From contig NZ_NPDM01000001.1 of NCBI RefSeq assembly GCF_002812085.1, positions 620,001 through 684,000 of the forward strand: 64,000 nucleotides of DNA, given 5' to 3'. The position numbers and the translations under genes are program-made. Under the pieces are notes generated by a model that searched no databases, was not told the DNA's origin, and saw only the letters and a list, made by a program, of their open reading frames with translations. Shown here one piece after another: positions 9,112 through 19,329 of the stretch (within the stretch, counting starts at the first letter, position 1; every line of letters starts with the position of its first letter). The DNA comes from Leptospira levettii. GTDB lineage: Bacteria; Spirochaetota; Leptospiria; Leptospirales; Leptospiraceae.

Positions 9112-9780
9112 ATGTCAAAAAATATAGTCGAAAGGTATCTCGTTCTCAAAAATAAATATCGGAATTATGATACAAAATATGCCTTAAAACGGATGCAAGC
9201 TTTTCGACTTGCGACTCAAGAACTTTCCAGAAAAGGTTATGAAGTTGCTCTTGAACTACTCGGTTCCATCAATTTTGGGATTGTTGATCCAACTTCCGAT
9301 GTGGACTGCATACTATTACTCGAATGTGACTTGCACAAAGACCAAGGTTCATGTCCCCACCATTGCAACAACCTAACTTTCGTTAAAGCTGAAATTTCAA
9401 AATTTGTTACAAAACGACTAGCACCTGAATCGTTTAATATTGATTATTTAGATTCTATCAATTTAAAATATGTAGAAGAAAAAATTAGAACAGAAACTGT
9501 TCTGGGTGATGAGACACTTTATTGTCTGTTATTCTATCGTAATATTGGAAGACCTGTCAATCGCCCGCTTTTTATTCCTTTTTGTGATCAGTTAGAAGAA
9601 AATCATGATTTTGTCAAAGAAATCATTCCTTGGGCTTCAGAAGCTTTGGAAGGGTATCTAAATACCAACCAACATCGTATGTCTTTTAATAAGTACAATG
9701 AGAGAATCCGCGCAAGAGGCCTAAGCCTTCCAGAAGGATTACAACAAGAATTACAAGCCTATATGGAAGGTGAGTCTTAG
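9112..9780 (+). CDS. Nucleotidyltransferase-fold protein with a Cys/His cluster
   Basis: 222 residues. The segment LLGSINFGIVDPTSDVDCIL gives the GS-x(n)-D-x-D signature of the polymerase-beta nucleotidyltransferase superfamily: Gly51-Ser52 and the metal-binding Asp63/Asp65. Shortly after comes a Cys/His group, CDLHKDQGSCPHHC (residues about 72-85), which could bind a metal. The rest is helical. It stands alone, divergent from the TPR gene and about 150 bases before a hybrid kinase gene. It could be a tRNA, protein or small-molecule nucleotidyltransferase; the sequence does not decide, and no antitoxin-like HEPN gene is adjacent. Confidence 0.7.
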   Translation: MSKNIVERYLVLKNKYRNYDTKYALKRMQAFRLATQELSRKGYEVALELLGSINFGIVDPTSDVDCILLLECDLHKDQGSCPHHCNNLTFVKAEISKFVTKRLAPESFNIDYLDSINLKYVEEKIRTETVLGDETLYCLLFYRNIGRPVNRPLFIPFCDQLEENHDFVKEIIPWASEALEGYLNTNQHRMSFNKYNERIRARGLSLPEGLQQELQAYMEGES

Positions 9781-9931
9781 AACTGACATATTTAGTAGAA
9801 ACAACAATTACTATGTCCGAACATGATACAAAGATTCAGAACTCCAGTTATCCATTTTGTCTCATCACAAAATTTAGTTTTGATTTGAATATTATTCTTT
9901 ACTACTTTTGTTTTTTGACTAGAGTATCGCC

Positions 9932-11980
9932 ATGTTGGATGCAAGTTGGATGCCGAAAAGGAGACTGTTTCCTTACCTACTTACCAATTTTAGTTTATTT
10001 ATTTTTGTCTCTATAGCCTTCGCATTTTATACAGCAAGCGAACGAAACATAGATGCTGCAGAAGAAAATCGATATAAATCCTTACAAATTGCCAACGAAC
10101 TGAGGCAATCTTCCGACCAACTAACAAACCTAGTTCGTTTGTATGCAATCCAGAAAAAACCTAAATACAAAGACTACTTCCAACGAATTTTAGAAATTCG
10201 AAATGGTGAAAAACCTAGACCAAAGGGTTACGATTATGCCTATTGGGATTTAGTCATTGCAGATGAATTACCTCCTCCACCGGAAGAAGGGGAACAGATC
10301 AGTATCTATGATGCAATGAAACAAGCCGATTTTAAGGAATCAGATTATTCATTACTCTCCTTATCAAAAGAAAAATCGGACCAACTTACCAAAATCGAAT
10401 TTGAATCTATGTCTTTGATTGAAGAAGAATTAAAAACAGGAAGGTCCAACCCAAAAGCAATCAGGATCTTATTTGATGATCATTATTTGAAGTGCAAAGC
10501 AGAAATTATGAAACCAATTAATGATTTATATATCCAACTCGACGAGAGGACTTCACAAGCAATCTTAGATGCAAAAGAAAAAGTTTTTTTCTTACGTACT
10601 GTCTTAATCCTCTCTGGTATAATTTTTGGGATTACTTTATATTTAACCCATAGATCATTAGTGTCTATTATGGGGGGAAGTGTAGATGAAGTTTTTCGCC
10701 GAATTTCATTACTTGGTGAAGGGAAATTTACAGGAGAAATTCAGACTACAAATAACAAAAATTCAATCTTAAACAGCTTAAATATCACACAAAAAAGATT
10801 ACAAGAGTTATATGAAGAAAAAGAAATGGCAAGTCATGCAAAATCAGAATTTTTAGCATCTATGAGTCATGAAATCAGGACTCCTCTGAATGGAGTCATT
10901 GGTATCACTCAAATTTTATTTAATACCAATTTAGATTCGGAACAAAAAAACTATCTAAAAACCATTGTCGACGCAGGAAAAGCTCTCTTAAATATTTTAA
11001 ACGATATTTTAGATTTCTCTAAGATTGATGCTGGGAAATTAAAAATCGAAAATATACCTTTCCATTTACCAAATTTAATCAAAGAAATTTTCGATTTATT
11101 TGTGATCGAATCCCAAGCAAAACAGTTAGAATTTTCTTATCAAATTGATCCCAAAGTTCCCGAAATGATCATATCAGATCCAAGCAGGATTCGTCAGATT
11201 TTGTTCAATCTCATTGGAAATGCGATCAAATTTACTGAAACTGGATACGTCATCCTTCATGTCGAAATCAAAGACCAAATGATTCTATTTGAAATTAAGG
11301 ATTCTGGAATTGGAATTTCTTCAGAGAAACTCTCCTCTTTGTTTCAAAAATTTTCACAACTGGATGCTTCCACCTCACGAAAGTATGGTGGGACAGGACT
11401 TGGTTTGGCTATTTCAGAAAGATTGGTAAAGTTATTGGATGGAAAAATTGGTGTCAAGAGTGTTGAGGGTGTCGGTAGCACGTTTTGGTGTATGATTCCT
11501 CTCTCCACACCGAGGGAAACAGTTACCAATCCAATTCTAAATCGTGAGGATACGGAAGATAAATTCACAGTTCAAAATATTTCTGAAAATTTTTCCAACC
11601 AATCATTTTTGGTAGTGGAAGACAATGTACTCAACCAAAAAGTCATTGGTGGCCTGTTAAAAAAACAAAACATCAATTATGATTTAGCTGAGAATGGGAA
11701 AATAGCCGTTGAAATGTGCCAAAAGAAACACTATGACTTAATTCTAATGGACTGTGAAATGCCAATCATGGACGGCTTTGAAGCCACTACCAAAATTAGG
11801 GAAATGGAAAAAAATAAAGAACAAAAATCAGTCATCATTGCTGTCACTGCACACGTGTTAAATGAACATAAACAAAGGTGTTCAGAAGTAGGGATGGATG
11901 GTTTTATCAGCAAACCATTTTATATCGATGATTTATTGCAGACATATAAGAAAGTGTTAAATAACAAACGAGTCAAATAA
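9932..11980 (+). CDS. Hybrid sensor histidine kinase/response regulator
   Basis: 682 residues: membrane helix about 14-34, extracytoplasmic helical sensor region to about 218, second membrane helix about 220-240, a HAMP-like linker, HisKA with SHEIRTPLNG (phosphoacceptor His313), HATPase with N-box asparagines 426 and 430, G1 box DSGIGI (457-462) and G2 box GGTGLGLAI (486-494), then a receiver domain with acidic pair Glu563/Asp564, phosphoacceptor Asp607 in LILMDCEMP and Lys661. It lacks a histidine phosphotransfer domain, so the signal must pass to a separate HPt or the receiver must act internally. The ATG at 9932 gives a plausible signal-anchor; an ATG at 9950 is possible too. Confidence 0.9.
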   Translation: MLDASWMPKRRLFPYLLTNFSLFIFVSIAFAFYTASERNIDAAEENRYKSLQIANELRQSSDQLTNLVRLYAIQKKPKYKDYFQRILEIRNGEKPRPKGYDYAYWDLVIADELPPPPEEGEQISIYDAMKQADFKESDYSLLSLSKEKSDQLTKIEFESMSLIEEELKTGRSNPKAIRILFDDHYLKCKAEIMKPINDLYIQLDERTSQAILDAKEKVFFLRTVLILSGIIFGITLYLTHRSLVSIMGGSVDEVFRRISLLGEGKFTGEIQTTNNKNSILNSLNITQKRLQELYEEKEMASHAKSEFLASMSHEIRTPLNGVIGITQILFNTNLDSEQKNYLKTIVDAGKALLNILNDILDFSKIDAGKLKIENIPFHLPNLIKEIFDLFVIESQAKQLEFSYQIDPKVPEMIISDPSRIRQILFNLIGNAIKFTETGYVILHVEIKDQMILFEIKDSGIGISSEKLSSLFQKFSQLDASTSRKYGGTGLGLAISERLVKLLDGKIGVKSVEGVGSTFWCMIPLSTPRETVTNPILNREDTEDKFTVQNISENFSNQSFLVVEDNVLNQKVIGGLLKKQNINYDLAENGKIAVEMCQKKHYDLILMDCEMPIMDGFEATTKIREMEKNKEQKSVIIAVTAHVLNEHKQRCSEVGMDGFISKPFYIDDLLQTYKKVLNNKRVK

Positions 11981-12023
11981 AAATGATTTGAATGAACTTA
12001 TATATTTAATTATTTCAAATTTA

Positions 12024-12344
12024 TTATTTTTGCTTAGTCACGTGATCCAAATTACCATCCCCATACGTATGTAAAACTTGTGAAACAATCACTTGGTATC
12101 CCTCATACCATTTGTGATACTGTGACTTAGCTGATTTGTGATCAGAAAAATCTTTTAATGCTTTTAATCCATTTTCAGTTTGGAAATAATACACGACTGC
12201 TAACGTACCTTTTTCCTCATTTGACCACTGGTCTCTTCCTAAATACTCAGGGTGTTTTATGACAAAACTTTCTATAGATTGGTCTAAGGAGTCAAACTCA
12301 TGGTCGGAAGATTTTTGTTTGAAAATAAAGGTAGCAGAAATCAT
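12024..12344 (-). CDS. ABM-like small protein coupled to a chemoreceptor
   Basis: 106 residues with the spacing of an antibiotic-biosynthesis-monooxygenase-type ferredoxin-like fold: an initial strand [10 protein letters not shown], a helix, the strand [20 protein letters not shown] followed by a helix, and a final strand [11 protein letters not shown]. Family membership is tentative. Its ATG overlaps the stop of the upstream chemoreceptor gene as ATGA, so the two are translationally coupled, suggesting a shared pathway such as sensing a quinone or haem-like ligand; that is speculation. No catalytic residues can be assigned. Confidence 0.6.
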   Translation of the reverse strand: MISATFIFKQKSSDHEFDSLDQSIESFVIKHPEYLGRDQWSNEEKGTLAVVYYFQTENGLKALKDFSDHKSAKSQYHKWYEGYQVIVSQVLHTYGDGNLDHVTKQK

Positions 12345-14116
12345 AATTTAAACATAGATAATTCCTGATTCAATTCGACAATGAGAGAATTTAATTCTGC
12401 TGAAGATTTTGCTGTTTTTTCTGACATCATCGATAACTTTGCTGTGTCATTTGCCAAGTGATGGACAGAGGTTCCCATTTCTTCATTTACTTTCTTTTGT
12501 TCTTCGGTAGCAAAGGAAACAGAAGTGGATCTGTTGACTATATTTTCAGATTGTTTTCTAATTTCCTCAACTTCGGTTATTTGTTCTAAATTTGCTTGGT
12601 TCACTCTATCGATATTGTTGATAATCTCGATGACACTCTCTGATAAATATTGAAATGTTTCACTTGCTGATTTAACTGATGAAACTGACATATGTGTGGA
12701 AATAGAAACTCTTTTGATGAGTTCTGAAATTGTTTTTGTGGAGGAAGCAGTTCTCTCTGCCAATTTACCTACTTCCGATGCAACAACAGCAAATCCTCTT
12801 CCTGCGTCACCTGCCCGAGCTGCTTCAATGGAAGCATTTAATGCAAGTAAGTTGACTTGTTCCGAAATATCTTTAATGATTTCTAATATTTTTCCAATTT
12901 CCAAAGCATTTTTATCTACTTCTTCGATAGATTGGATCGCACTAGAAATTGATTTTCCACTTTTAATCACTTCTGCTTCGACTGAATCTGCTTTTGATTT
13001 AGCATGGAGTGATATTTCTTTCACACTTGATGAAATGGTAAATAGATGTTCGATGGATTCATTTGTGGCAGCAGTTAATTTTTTTTGTTCTAGTGCATCA
13101 GAATAAATACCATTGATAGAAGAACCATTCTCTTCTAATGCTGCTGCTACCTCTTCCAAAGATGCTGCTTGTACTTGTGAATGTTCTGCTGAATCACTGG
13201 ATAATCCTTCAAGTGTTTTTGCTTCTTTCTGAATTTTGGTAGAATGTTTGGTAATGGATGTTAATAATCGATTGAGTTTGATTTTTGCTTCTTCCAAATA
13301 AAGAGAGATCACACCAATTTCATTTCTAGTTTGGTTGATGAGAAGATCTGATCGCAAATCTCCTTCCGCAAACAATTTTAAAATATTGGATACATCCCTA
13401 ATGGTTGCAGAAGTATTCCCTGTCAGTTTCCATAAAACAAAAAACAAGACAGAAATCATTAAAAGAATGAAAGCACTTAATCCCAAACAGATCAATTCCA
13501 ACTGCTGATCACTTACGAAGTTCCGAAACTGAGAGTAAATATAAAACGAAAACAGAAAGTATTCGATTACAAATGTTGAAAAAATTGGAAAAAGCAAATT
13601 CGCAAACAAACTAAGTGGTTTTAATCGTAATTCATTATATACATCGTACATCTTTTTCTCAACATAAATGTAGAAGAAGGATGAAATCGCCATTGCCAGT
13701 AATACACCAAGCAGGGAAAAAAACAGAACTTCCCCGTACGTTTTGACCAAACCAAAATGAAACGATAATACCATCGTGAGAATAGGTCCACCAACATTGG
13801 TGGATAGGATATTAAGAGCTCCATTTTTAGAATGGCTCCGAATGAGTGTGAGTTCTTTATCTGTATAGATGATTCCTTCCGGACGATTCATTTGTTTTTT
13901 GAAACTTCTATCTTTGAAAAAGAAAATGATGGCGTGCGCACCAATAATGGGTGGGGCCAAGTAGAGTAAAATTTTCAAAATGGATTCAAAATTTCCCAAA
14001 CCAAAGATAAGTAACATTCCAGCAAAAAAAAGAAAAGGATCTAGATTGGTAATGAGTAAGTAAGGCAGGAAAAAACTTTTTGGTTTTGGTTGGGGAACAT
14101 ACTCTTTTGGTTTCAT
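12341..14116 (-). CDS. Methyl-accepting chemotaxis protein with multi-helix membrane domain
   Basis: 591 residues. Instead of the usual periplasmic ligand domain, the first ~235 residues contain about six hydrophobic segments, so the sensor is mostly within the membrane. A HAMP-like linker (around [16 protein letters not shown]) leads to the helical signalling domain, whose tip has the signature [20 protein letters not shown] and [16 protein letters not shown]. This tip binds CheW and CheA. It is followed, with ATGA overlap, by a small ABM-like gene. The membrane-integral input suggests sensing of energy state, lipid-soluble ligands or a partner protein, but no ligand can be inferred. Confidence 0.9.
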   Translation of the reverse strand: MKPKEYVPQPKPKSFFLPYLLITNLDPFLFFAGMLLIFGLGNFESILKILLYLAPPIIGAHAIIFFFKDRSFKKQMNRPEGIIYTDKELTLIRSHSKNGALNILSTNVGGPILTMVLSFHFGLVKTYGEVLFFSLLGVLLAMAISSFFYIYVEKKMYDVYNELRLKPLSLFANLLFPIFSTFVIEYFLFSFYIYSQFRNFVSDQQLELICLGLSAFILLMISVLFFVLWKLTGNTSATIRDVSNILKLFAEGDLRSDLLINQTRNEIGVISLYLEEAKIKLNRLLTSITKHSTKIQKEAKTLEGLSSDSAEHSQVQAASLEEVAAALEENGSSINGIYSDALEQKKLTAATNESIEHLFTISSSVKEISLHAKSKADSVEAEVIKSGKSISSAIQSIEEVDKNALEIGKILEIIKDISEQVNLLALNASIEAARAGDAGRGFAVVASEVGKLAERTASSTKTISELIKRVSISTHMSVSSVKSASETFQYLSESVIEIINNIDRVNQANLEQITEVEEIRKQSENIVNRSTSVSFATEEQKKVNEEMGTSVHHLANDTAKLSMMSEKTAKSSAELNSLIVELNQELSMFKL

Positions 14117-14287
14117 TGGCAGTGAATTCTATATCAAAACGATTTTCCTTTGTCAAATGAAATTAAAGTTTCATTCACATTCCATAATGATTCTATATTC
14201 GGAAATATTCTAAATAAGAAACATTCCAATCGTACAGTTTGTGCGTAAACATGGACAATTGTTTGGAATTGATAGGAAGGAAAAGGT

Positions 14288-15004
14288 TTAAGGGTAAGAG
14301 GAGGACTTTGATTTGACGTTTTCTAAATGGCGGATGTCTTTTCCTGTATTCAACCTGACAAGTTCTTCTGCCACATTCACTGCATAGTCACCTAATCTTT
14401 CTAAGGCGAGAATAATCCTATACACGTCAGCAAATTCTTGTTTTTCCATATCAGGTACGGCTCGGTACTTTTGAAAGGCTTGGTCACAAAGGTCGTTGAG
14501 TTCATCTTCCAGGGAATTTACACTTCCCATAAACCTTTCTTTTTCTTCTACTAAAGATTCGATCGCCATTCCCGCAAGAGTTGTGACCCTCGATAGAATC
14601 AAAGTCATTGGTTCTTCATTTTTAAAGAGACCTTTACGGATGGTTTTATGACGAAACACATCCGCACAGTTGACCACTTGGTCTCCCATACGTTCCATGT
14701 TCCGAGTGATCCGTATGGCCGAAAGAGCAAATCGCAAAGGATCTTTTTTTAATACGATGTCATTGTCCACATCCCCCATCCCAAGAATGTTACGGTTACT
14801 CACTGCTTCCAATATGGCATTTTGGGAAAGGTTATCGTTTTCCTTTTCTAAATCATCAATGAGGTCATCACGTTCTACAATTTTCTCAGCTTGAGCATAG
14901 TCATCTGATTCGAGAGCTTCACTGAGTAGGATCACTTGCTCCAAAACAAGTTCCGCCATGGAATATAAGTTTTTACGTAAGTAATAAAATTTAGAGATGA
15001 TCAT
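14288..15004 (-). CDS. phoU: PhoU-domain protein
   Basis: 238 residues forming two PhoU three-helix repeats; each has the metal-binding E/DxxxD pattern, seen as [14 protein letters not shown] and [16 protein letters not shown]. PhoU controls the PstSCAB phosphate transporter and the PhoR kinase, or in other settings regulates Na/Pi cotransporters. No pst or phoRB genes are in the window. Instead it lies 25 bases downstream of a cheW gene at the end of a long minus-strand run, so its partner is not evident. The ATG at 15004 keeps a full first repeat. Confidence 0.85.
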   Translation of the reverse strand: MIISKFYYLRKNLYSMAELVLEQVILLSEALESDDYAQAEKIVERDDLIDDLEKENDNLSQNAILEAVSNRNILGMGDVDNDIVLKKDPLRFALSAIRITRNMERMGDQVVNCADVFRHKTIRKGLFKNEEPMTLILSRVTTLAGMAIESLVEEKERFMGSVNSLEDELNDLCDQAFQKYRAVPDMEKQEFADVYRIILALERLGDYAVNVAEELVRLNTGKDIRHLENVKSKSSSYP

Positions 15005-15029
15005 GTGAATTTCATACTGCTTACTTCCG

Positions 15030-15506
15030 TTAGACGGTAGCTAGTTCTGTTATCTCTTCTACTGTGAGAATTTTTTCGATATCGATTAGGATGATGAACC
15101 GGTTGTCTTTTTTTCCAACACCTGTGATGTAACGAGACGAGATCCCTTTTACAGAAGGAGGTGGTGGATCCACTTGGTTGGCTGGAAAATGTACTACATG
15201 GGACACTTTGTCCACAATCACACCTATTGATTTGCCAGACACATTGATGACAATGGCACGGTCAGCGGACTCTGTTACATTTTTGATGTTCAATCGTTTG
15301 GCAAGGTCAATCATCCTTACCACTTTGCCTCGGATGTCCATGATCCCTGCAAAGTAACTTTTGGATTGTGGAACGCGGATTAAATTTGTGATCTTAACAA
15401 TTTCTTCAACAATTGTGATGGGGATGGCATACTCTTCATCTCCCAAATTGAAAATGATGTATTGCTCATGGATGAATTGGTTTGCTTGGGATGTTTCTTT
15501 GGCCAT
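15030..15506 (-). CDS. cheW: Chemotaxis coupling protein CheW
   Basis: 158 residues forming a single CheW domain: [20 protein letters not shown] at the start, the loop [20 protein letters not shown] in the middle and [20 protein letters not shown] before the last strands. CheW links chemoreceptor tips to CheA. This copy lies outside the main che operon (a second CheW is at 46788-47318) and is placed between a membrane protein gene (20-base gap) and phoU, which suggests a distinct receptor array or a non-chemotactic task. Confidence 0.92.
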   Translation of the reverse strand: MAKETSQANQFIHEQYIIFNLGDEEYAIPITIVEEIVKITNLIRVPQSKSYFAGIMDIRGKVVRMIDLAKRLNIKNVTESADRAIVINVSGKSIGVIVDKVSHVVHFPANQVDPPPPSVKGISSRYITGVGKKDNRFIILIDIEKILTVEEITELATV

Positions 15507-15526
15507 ATCAATTTCTACTACTACGT

Positions 15527-16264
15527 CTAAAAATAGACGTAGCCGTTGTAGAAAAAATATGAACCGAAACTGAGAAATGACAACACTTTTGTCATTAGGA
15601 CAGAACGTTTTCTCACAAGAAAATCGAGTAGGCCCGCGATCATCCCTAAGACTGCTAAACTGAGTCCTAATACGACATAATCATAATAAACATAATAGAC
15701 CAAACATCCAAATCCAATGCCAAGACAGACATCCTGTAAATCTCCCCAGACCCTGCGTTTGAAACGTGTCCAGAGCGATCCTCGTGCTTCTCTTGCCTCT
15801 CTCCGTTCCCTTCTCCAACGTTGGAACCGGGTCTCACGGACAATGCCAAATATGGAATCATACCGAGTGGAGGGGAATAATGCCGATTCCAATGGCCCAC
15901 GAGAGGTCCTGGTTTTTTCCGAAACCTCTGGTTGGAAAGGAGGGTAAATTTCATACGCTCCGCCAATGCTTACAAGCATATCCTTATCAGGAAGTGCACT
16001 GAAGTATTCACGGAATGGCCATATCTTTCGAAAGACGGGGTAAGCACGCCCAGAAGTAATATCCTTCTCTGTTTGTACGGTACCGTTTTTCACAGTGGCT
16101 CCGTACATACGTCCCTTCTCTTCTTTGATTTCGACAGTTAACCGAACGAGTCGTTCGTGAAAGTTGAACTCAGCCTCCAGGACATCCCCGAGAGGTGTTT
16201 CCATGGTAAATGCTCGGATGAAACCGGGGGTGCGGGGTTTCTGTTTCCTCCAGACTTGTTTCAT
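15527..16264 (-). CDS. Hypothetical membrane protein
   Basis: 245 residues that I cannot assign to a family. The N-terminal ~160 residues look soluble, with a beta-rich start ([17 protein letters not shown]) and a very basic stretch ([17 protein letters not shown], about residues 147-163). The C-terminal ~75 residues hold about three membrane helices and end in aromatic residues. The basic stretch could touch membrane lipids or RNA. The gene lies between the bS22-like gene and cheW with short gaps (41 and 20 bases), consistent with one transcript. Confidence 0.6.
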   Translation of the reverse strand: MKQVWRKQKPRTPGFIRAFTMETPLGDVLEAEFNFHERLVRLTVEIKEEKGRMYGATVKNGTVQTEKDITSGRAYPVFRKIWPFREYFSALPDKDMLVSIGGAYEIYPPFQPEVSEKTRTSRGPLESALFPSTRYDSIFGIVRETRFQRWRRERREAREARGSLWTRFKRRVWGDLQDVCLGIGFGCLVYYVYYDYVVLGLSLAVLGMIAGLLDFLVRKRSVLMTKVLSFLSFGSYFFYNGYVYF

Positions 16265-16305
16265 AACAAATCTATCGGAGGAAAAAGAAAGTCACTGAAG
16301 AAAGA

Positions 16306-16398
16306 TTATTTCTTCTTTTTGTGTCTGTTGGCTCTGCGTTTTTTCTTACGTTTGTGGGTTGCGATTTTTCTACGCTTTCTCTTTTTTCCGGAAGGCAT
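16306..16398 (-). CDS. 30-residue AURKAIP1/COX24-type (bS22-like) ribosomal protein
   Basis: A very short gene, easily missed. The minus strand reads ATG with a near-perfect ribosome site (GGAGG at about 16404-16409), then encodes a 30-residue highly basic peptide starting MPSGKKRKRRKIATHKRK and ending in four lysines. It matches the short AURKAIP1/COX24-domain proteins known in several phyla, related to mitochondrial mS38 and actinobacterial bS22 of the small ribosomal subunit. I infer a small-subunit role. It lies between manC and a membrane-protein gene with gaps of about 40 bases. Confidence 0.8.
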   Translation of the reverse strand: MPSGKKRKRRKIATHKRKKKRRANRHKKKK

Positions 16399-16435
16399 TC
16401 CTTCCTCCTTATATCAAGCCTGTTCTGTCAAATTT

Positions 16436-17506
16436 CTAGTCGAGGTACTTTTGTAAAACTTTATTTTTCCTCATATTGGATAACATCGCTTTGATATCAC
16501 CCACACCTTCACGTGAAGTTATGAGGAGTACATCTGGTTCTTCCACAACAATCAGATCTTTCACACCAAGAAATGTGATGAGCTCTTTTTGAACGGAGGA
16601 AATATTCCCTGATGCTTTGTGGTAATGTACTTCTTTACCTTGGTGGTGGTTTTTCTCTTTGTCCCCTGGCAAAATCCGTTCAAGAGACATCCAAGATCCT
16701 ACATCGTCCCAATTGAAAGTAGCTTCCACCATTCGGATACGATTGGATTTTTCCATGATCGCAGTGTCGATGGCTTCGGAAGGTAACATTTGGAATGCGG
16801 TTTTTAAATCCCCAAAATTCTTAAATGGAAACCCATTTTTTAAAGGACCAAGGATATGGGGAGCATGGCGTTCCAGTTCCGACAATATGGTTTCCGTGCG
16901 GAAAAGAAAGATCCCTGGGTTCCAATAAAAATTCTTCTTTTTGATGTATTTGAGTGCAGTTTTGAAATCAGGTTTTTCAAAGAAGGCTTTTACCGTATAA
17001 CCTACATCAGTTGGTTTTCCAGTGCTAATGTATCCATATCCAACTTCAGGTCGGTTTGGTTTAACCCCAAGTAAAACCATACCATTTTCAGTTTCGAACA
17101 AGGCTTGTTCGATGGTTTTTGTGAACTCTTTGACAGGATCAATAAACGCATCCGCAGAGAGAACGATGAGATTGGGATTTCCGTATTTTTTTTGGAAGTA
17201 CAATGCAGAAAGAGCGATGATGGGAGCTGTGTTTTTTCCTTCTGGTTCGATGATAAAATTTCCAGATGGGAATTTTGGATCTTTTTTAAGAATTTCTGCC
17301 TTCAGAGTTGCATTGGTCCCAATGTAAATGCGATCCAATGATGTGATGGTAAGGGCTCTGTCGATTGTCTCTTTGAGAAGGGTTTTGTTCGAATAAACTT
17401 TCTGGAGCTGTTTGGGGGAATTGGTGCGGGAACGAGGCCAAAACCTCTCCCCTTTCCCTCCTGCCATAATCAAAACAACAGGGGTTTCTTTTGGTAATTT
17501 TGCCAT
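16436..17506 (-). CDS. manC: Mannose-1-phosphate guanylyltransferase
   Basis: 356 residues, the length of the catalytic unit without the C-terminal isomerase domain found in bifunctional ManC/AlgA. The nucleotide-binding motif [16 protein letters not shown] (residues 12-27), [18 protein letters not shown], the metal-site LSADAFI and FNWDDVGSW are family signatures. The enzyme makes GDP-mannose from mannose-1-phosphate and GTP, for lipopolysaccharide or other glycans. It lies in a minus-strand run after hfq (52-base gap), not in a sugar cluster. Confidence 0.9.
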   Translation of the reverse strand: MAKLPKETPVVLIMAGGKGERFWPRSRTNSPKQLQKVYSNKTLLKETIDRALTITSLDRIYIGTNATLKAEILKKDPKFPSGNFIIEPEGKNTAPIIALSALYFQKKYGNPNLIVLSADAFIDPVKEFTKTIEQALFETENGMVLLGVKPNRPEVGYGYISTGKPTDVGYTVKAFFEKPDFKTALKYIKKKNFYWNPGIFLFRTETILSELERHAPHILGPLKNGFPFKNFGDLKTAFQMLPSEAIDTAIMEKSNRIRMVEATFNWDDVGSWMSLERILPGDKEKNHHQGKEVHYHKASGNISSVQKELITFLGVKDLIVVEEPDVLLITSREGVGDIKAMLSNMRKNKVLQKYLD

Positions 17507-17558
17507 AGGGTTTGGAACCAGAATTTAGAAAGGGAAAGAGAGGAAAACTAGAAAAGAG

Positions 17559-17810
17559 TTATGCCCCACCTGCTTCTTTCGGAGTTTCCTCGCTGTGAAG
17601 TTTGATCGGTTTTGCAGGGATGATGGTCGAAATGGCATGTTTGTAGACCAAATTCTGTTTGTTTTCATTTTCTAAAATGATGGTGAAATTGTCAAAACTG
17701 ACAACTTTTCCTTTTAAAGGAACTCCATTTAACAAGTAGATGGTGAGATCAATTTTCTCTTTTCTTGCTGTGTTTAAAAGTTGGTCTTGGATGTTATTTT
17801 TTGCCGACAT
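17559..17810 (-). CDS. hfq: RNA chaperone Hfq
   Basis: 83 residues. The Sm1 segment ([40 protein letters not shown]) and the Sm2 signature [15 protein letters not shown] agree closely with Hfq, including the Tyr-Lys-His of the uridine-binding proximal face. The C-terminal tail is short and acidic. Hfq forms hexamers that help small RNAs pair with mRNAs. It lies 21 bases after miaA, the same miaA-hfq order found in enterobacteria, which supports the call. Confidence 0.95.
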   Translation of the reverse strand: MSAKNNIQDQLLNTARKEKIDLTIYLLNGVPLKGKVVSFDNFTIILENENKQNLVYKHAISTIIPAKPIKLHSEETPKEAGGA

Positions 17811-17831
17811 TGGAAATCCCGAGTGTTCTCT

Positions 17832-18722
17832 CTATCTTTGTTCTATATTTGTATACAATTGGACAGCGGCATCAAAAGAAATGGGCGAAAGGAATGATTC
17901 TTTTTTGAACCAAGTAATTTGCCTTTTTGCATAATTTCTGTGACTTTGCGCCAACTGTTCAATGAATGTATTAATGTCTATCGTTCCATTTAGGAATGCA
18001 AGCGCAAAATTGTAACCCAAGGTTCGTAACCCCGGACAGTTTGGTCCATACTTCGAAATGACTTCTTTCGTTTCCTCTAACATACCACTAACGATCTGAT
18101 TCACTCGTGTATTGATGCGGTTGTAGAGAATGTCTCTTGGCCAATCCAACCAATGCCCAATCAATTTCACTTCTGGATGGTCTTGTAAATACCCACCTAC
18201 AGTTTGTTTTGATACCTCTGACCACAAAACTCCTGTGAGTACAACTTCCAGAGCACGTTTGATACGGTATCCATCTTGTGAAGAAAGACTTTCCAAGGCT
18301 CTCGGGTCTTTTGTTTGGAGCATAGTCCTTGCCTCTTCCAAAGGTAGGTCCAAAACATAATCCTTGGTATCTTTCGGTACATTTGGTACGGGAAACATCC
18401 CTAAGAGAAAAGCGCGGAGATAAAATCCTGTCCCACCAATGAGGATGGGAATTTTCCCTCTGCTTTGGATATCGGAAATGGCTTCTCTTGCAAGCAGGGA
18501 AAACTGATTGGCATTGATGGATTCGTTTGCATTCAAAAAACCAACAAGCCAGTGGCGGATATGGGAAAATTCTTCGGGAGTGGGTGCCGTTGTGCCTACC
18601 GGTAAATCCCGGTAGACTTGGCGAGAGTCAAAAGAAACAATTTCGAAACGTTTTGGGTCAAGGGCTTGGGTAAGAGAGGTTTTTCCGGAACCGGTAGGTC
18701 CACCAAGGATGGGAAGGATCAC
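17832..18722 (-). CDS. miaA: tRNA dimethylallyltransferase MiaA
   Basis: 296 residues. The P-loop [11 protein letters not shown] (residues 6-16), [17 protein letters not shown] and [16 protein letters not shown] are diagnostic. MiaA adds a dimethylallyl group to A37 of tRNAs reading U-starting codons. The start is a GTG overlapping the stop of the upstream FYDLN gene (GTGA), so translation is coupled; no closer ATG precedes the P-loop. The next gene is hfq. Confidence 0.94.
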   Translation of the reverse strand: MILPILGGPTGSGKTSLTQALDPKRFEIVSFDSRQVYRDLPVGTTAPTPEEFSHIRHWLVGFLNANESINANQFSLLAREAISDIQSRGKIPILIGGTGFYLRAFLLGMFPVPNVPKDTKDYVLDLPLEEARTMLQTKDPRALESLSSQDGYRIKRALEVVLTGVLWSEVSKQTVGGYLQDHPEVKLIGHWLDWPRDILYNRINTRVNQIVSGMLEETKEVISKYGPNCPGLRTLGYNFALAFLNGTIDINTFIEQLAQSHRNYAKRQITWFKKESFLSPISFDAAVQLYTNIEQR

Positions 18723-19225
18723 TCCTCTTCCTCGGCAACGACCTCCTCTTCTTCGGTCTCTTCCAATTCCTCAGTTTCTTCTAAGAGTTCATCATCTTCA
18801 ATGACTGGTTCTTCCTCTTCTTCCACTTCGTATTCCGAACTGCGAATGGCAGCCATACGGGATTTGATCGCTGGTTTTGCCAACTGGTCAGCTCCACATT
18901 TCGGACATTTTTTTTCAGGTTTATTCAAATCATAAAACTTCGTTCCACAGGAGTAACAGTTAAACTTCTTTCCGAGAGGGTTGTTCGGATCAATTTTCAC
19001 AGCAGGAGCTTTGGCTTGTGGTGCCGGTTTGTCCTTGGTTGCTGTGGCTGTTTTAGGCGCAGGTACGACCTTTGCCTTCGTAGCAGGGGCTTTGGACCCG
19101 ACTACGGCCTTTTTTTTATCTTCCTTCGGGGAAGAGGACTTGGCGTCCTTATTCGGTTTTTCTTTGGCAACCGCTTTCTTTTTGGGCGGCGGTGCTTGTT
19201 TCTTTGCTGCTTTTTTTGCGACCAT
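18719..19225 (-). CDS. FYDLN-acid zinc-ribbon protein
   Basis: 168 residues in three zones: a Lys/Ala/Pro-rich, disordered N-terminus (1-80), a zinc ribbon [20 protein letters not shown] with cysteines 90, 93, 107 and 110, and a very acidic tail (about 135-168). The FYDLN string defines the FYDLN_acid family of unknown function. The opposite charges of the two tails suggest self-association or nucleic-acid contact that is switched by charge, which is speculative. Its stop overlaps the miaA start, and it heads a run of eight minus-strand genes. Confidence 0.85.
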   Translation of the reverse strand: MVAKKAAKKQAPPPKKKAVAKEKPNKDAKSSSPKEDKKKAVVGSKAPATKAKVVPAPKTATATKDKPAPQAKAPAVKIDPNNPLGKKFNCYSCGTKFYDLNKPEKKCPKCGADQLAKPAIKSRMAAIRSSEYEVEEEEEPVIEDDELLEETEELEETEEEEVVAEEEE

Positions 19226-19329
19226 AAACGTACTTTTGACAGTTTTGGAAATCCCTTCTCTGGGACAACCTTTTTGAAATTGGACGGTTTTCTCCTGGAT
19301 GAAAATTAAAGGAAAGTTTTTTTTTTCCT

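Noticed and set aside
18618..18935. 105-codon Ser-rich plus-strand frame opposite miaA and the FYDLN gene
   Set aside because: It is the antisense of the acidic Glu-rich tail, which gives runs of Ser; the minus-strand genes are strongly supported.
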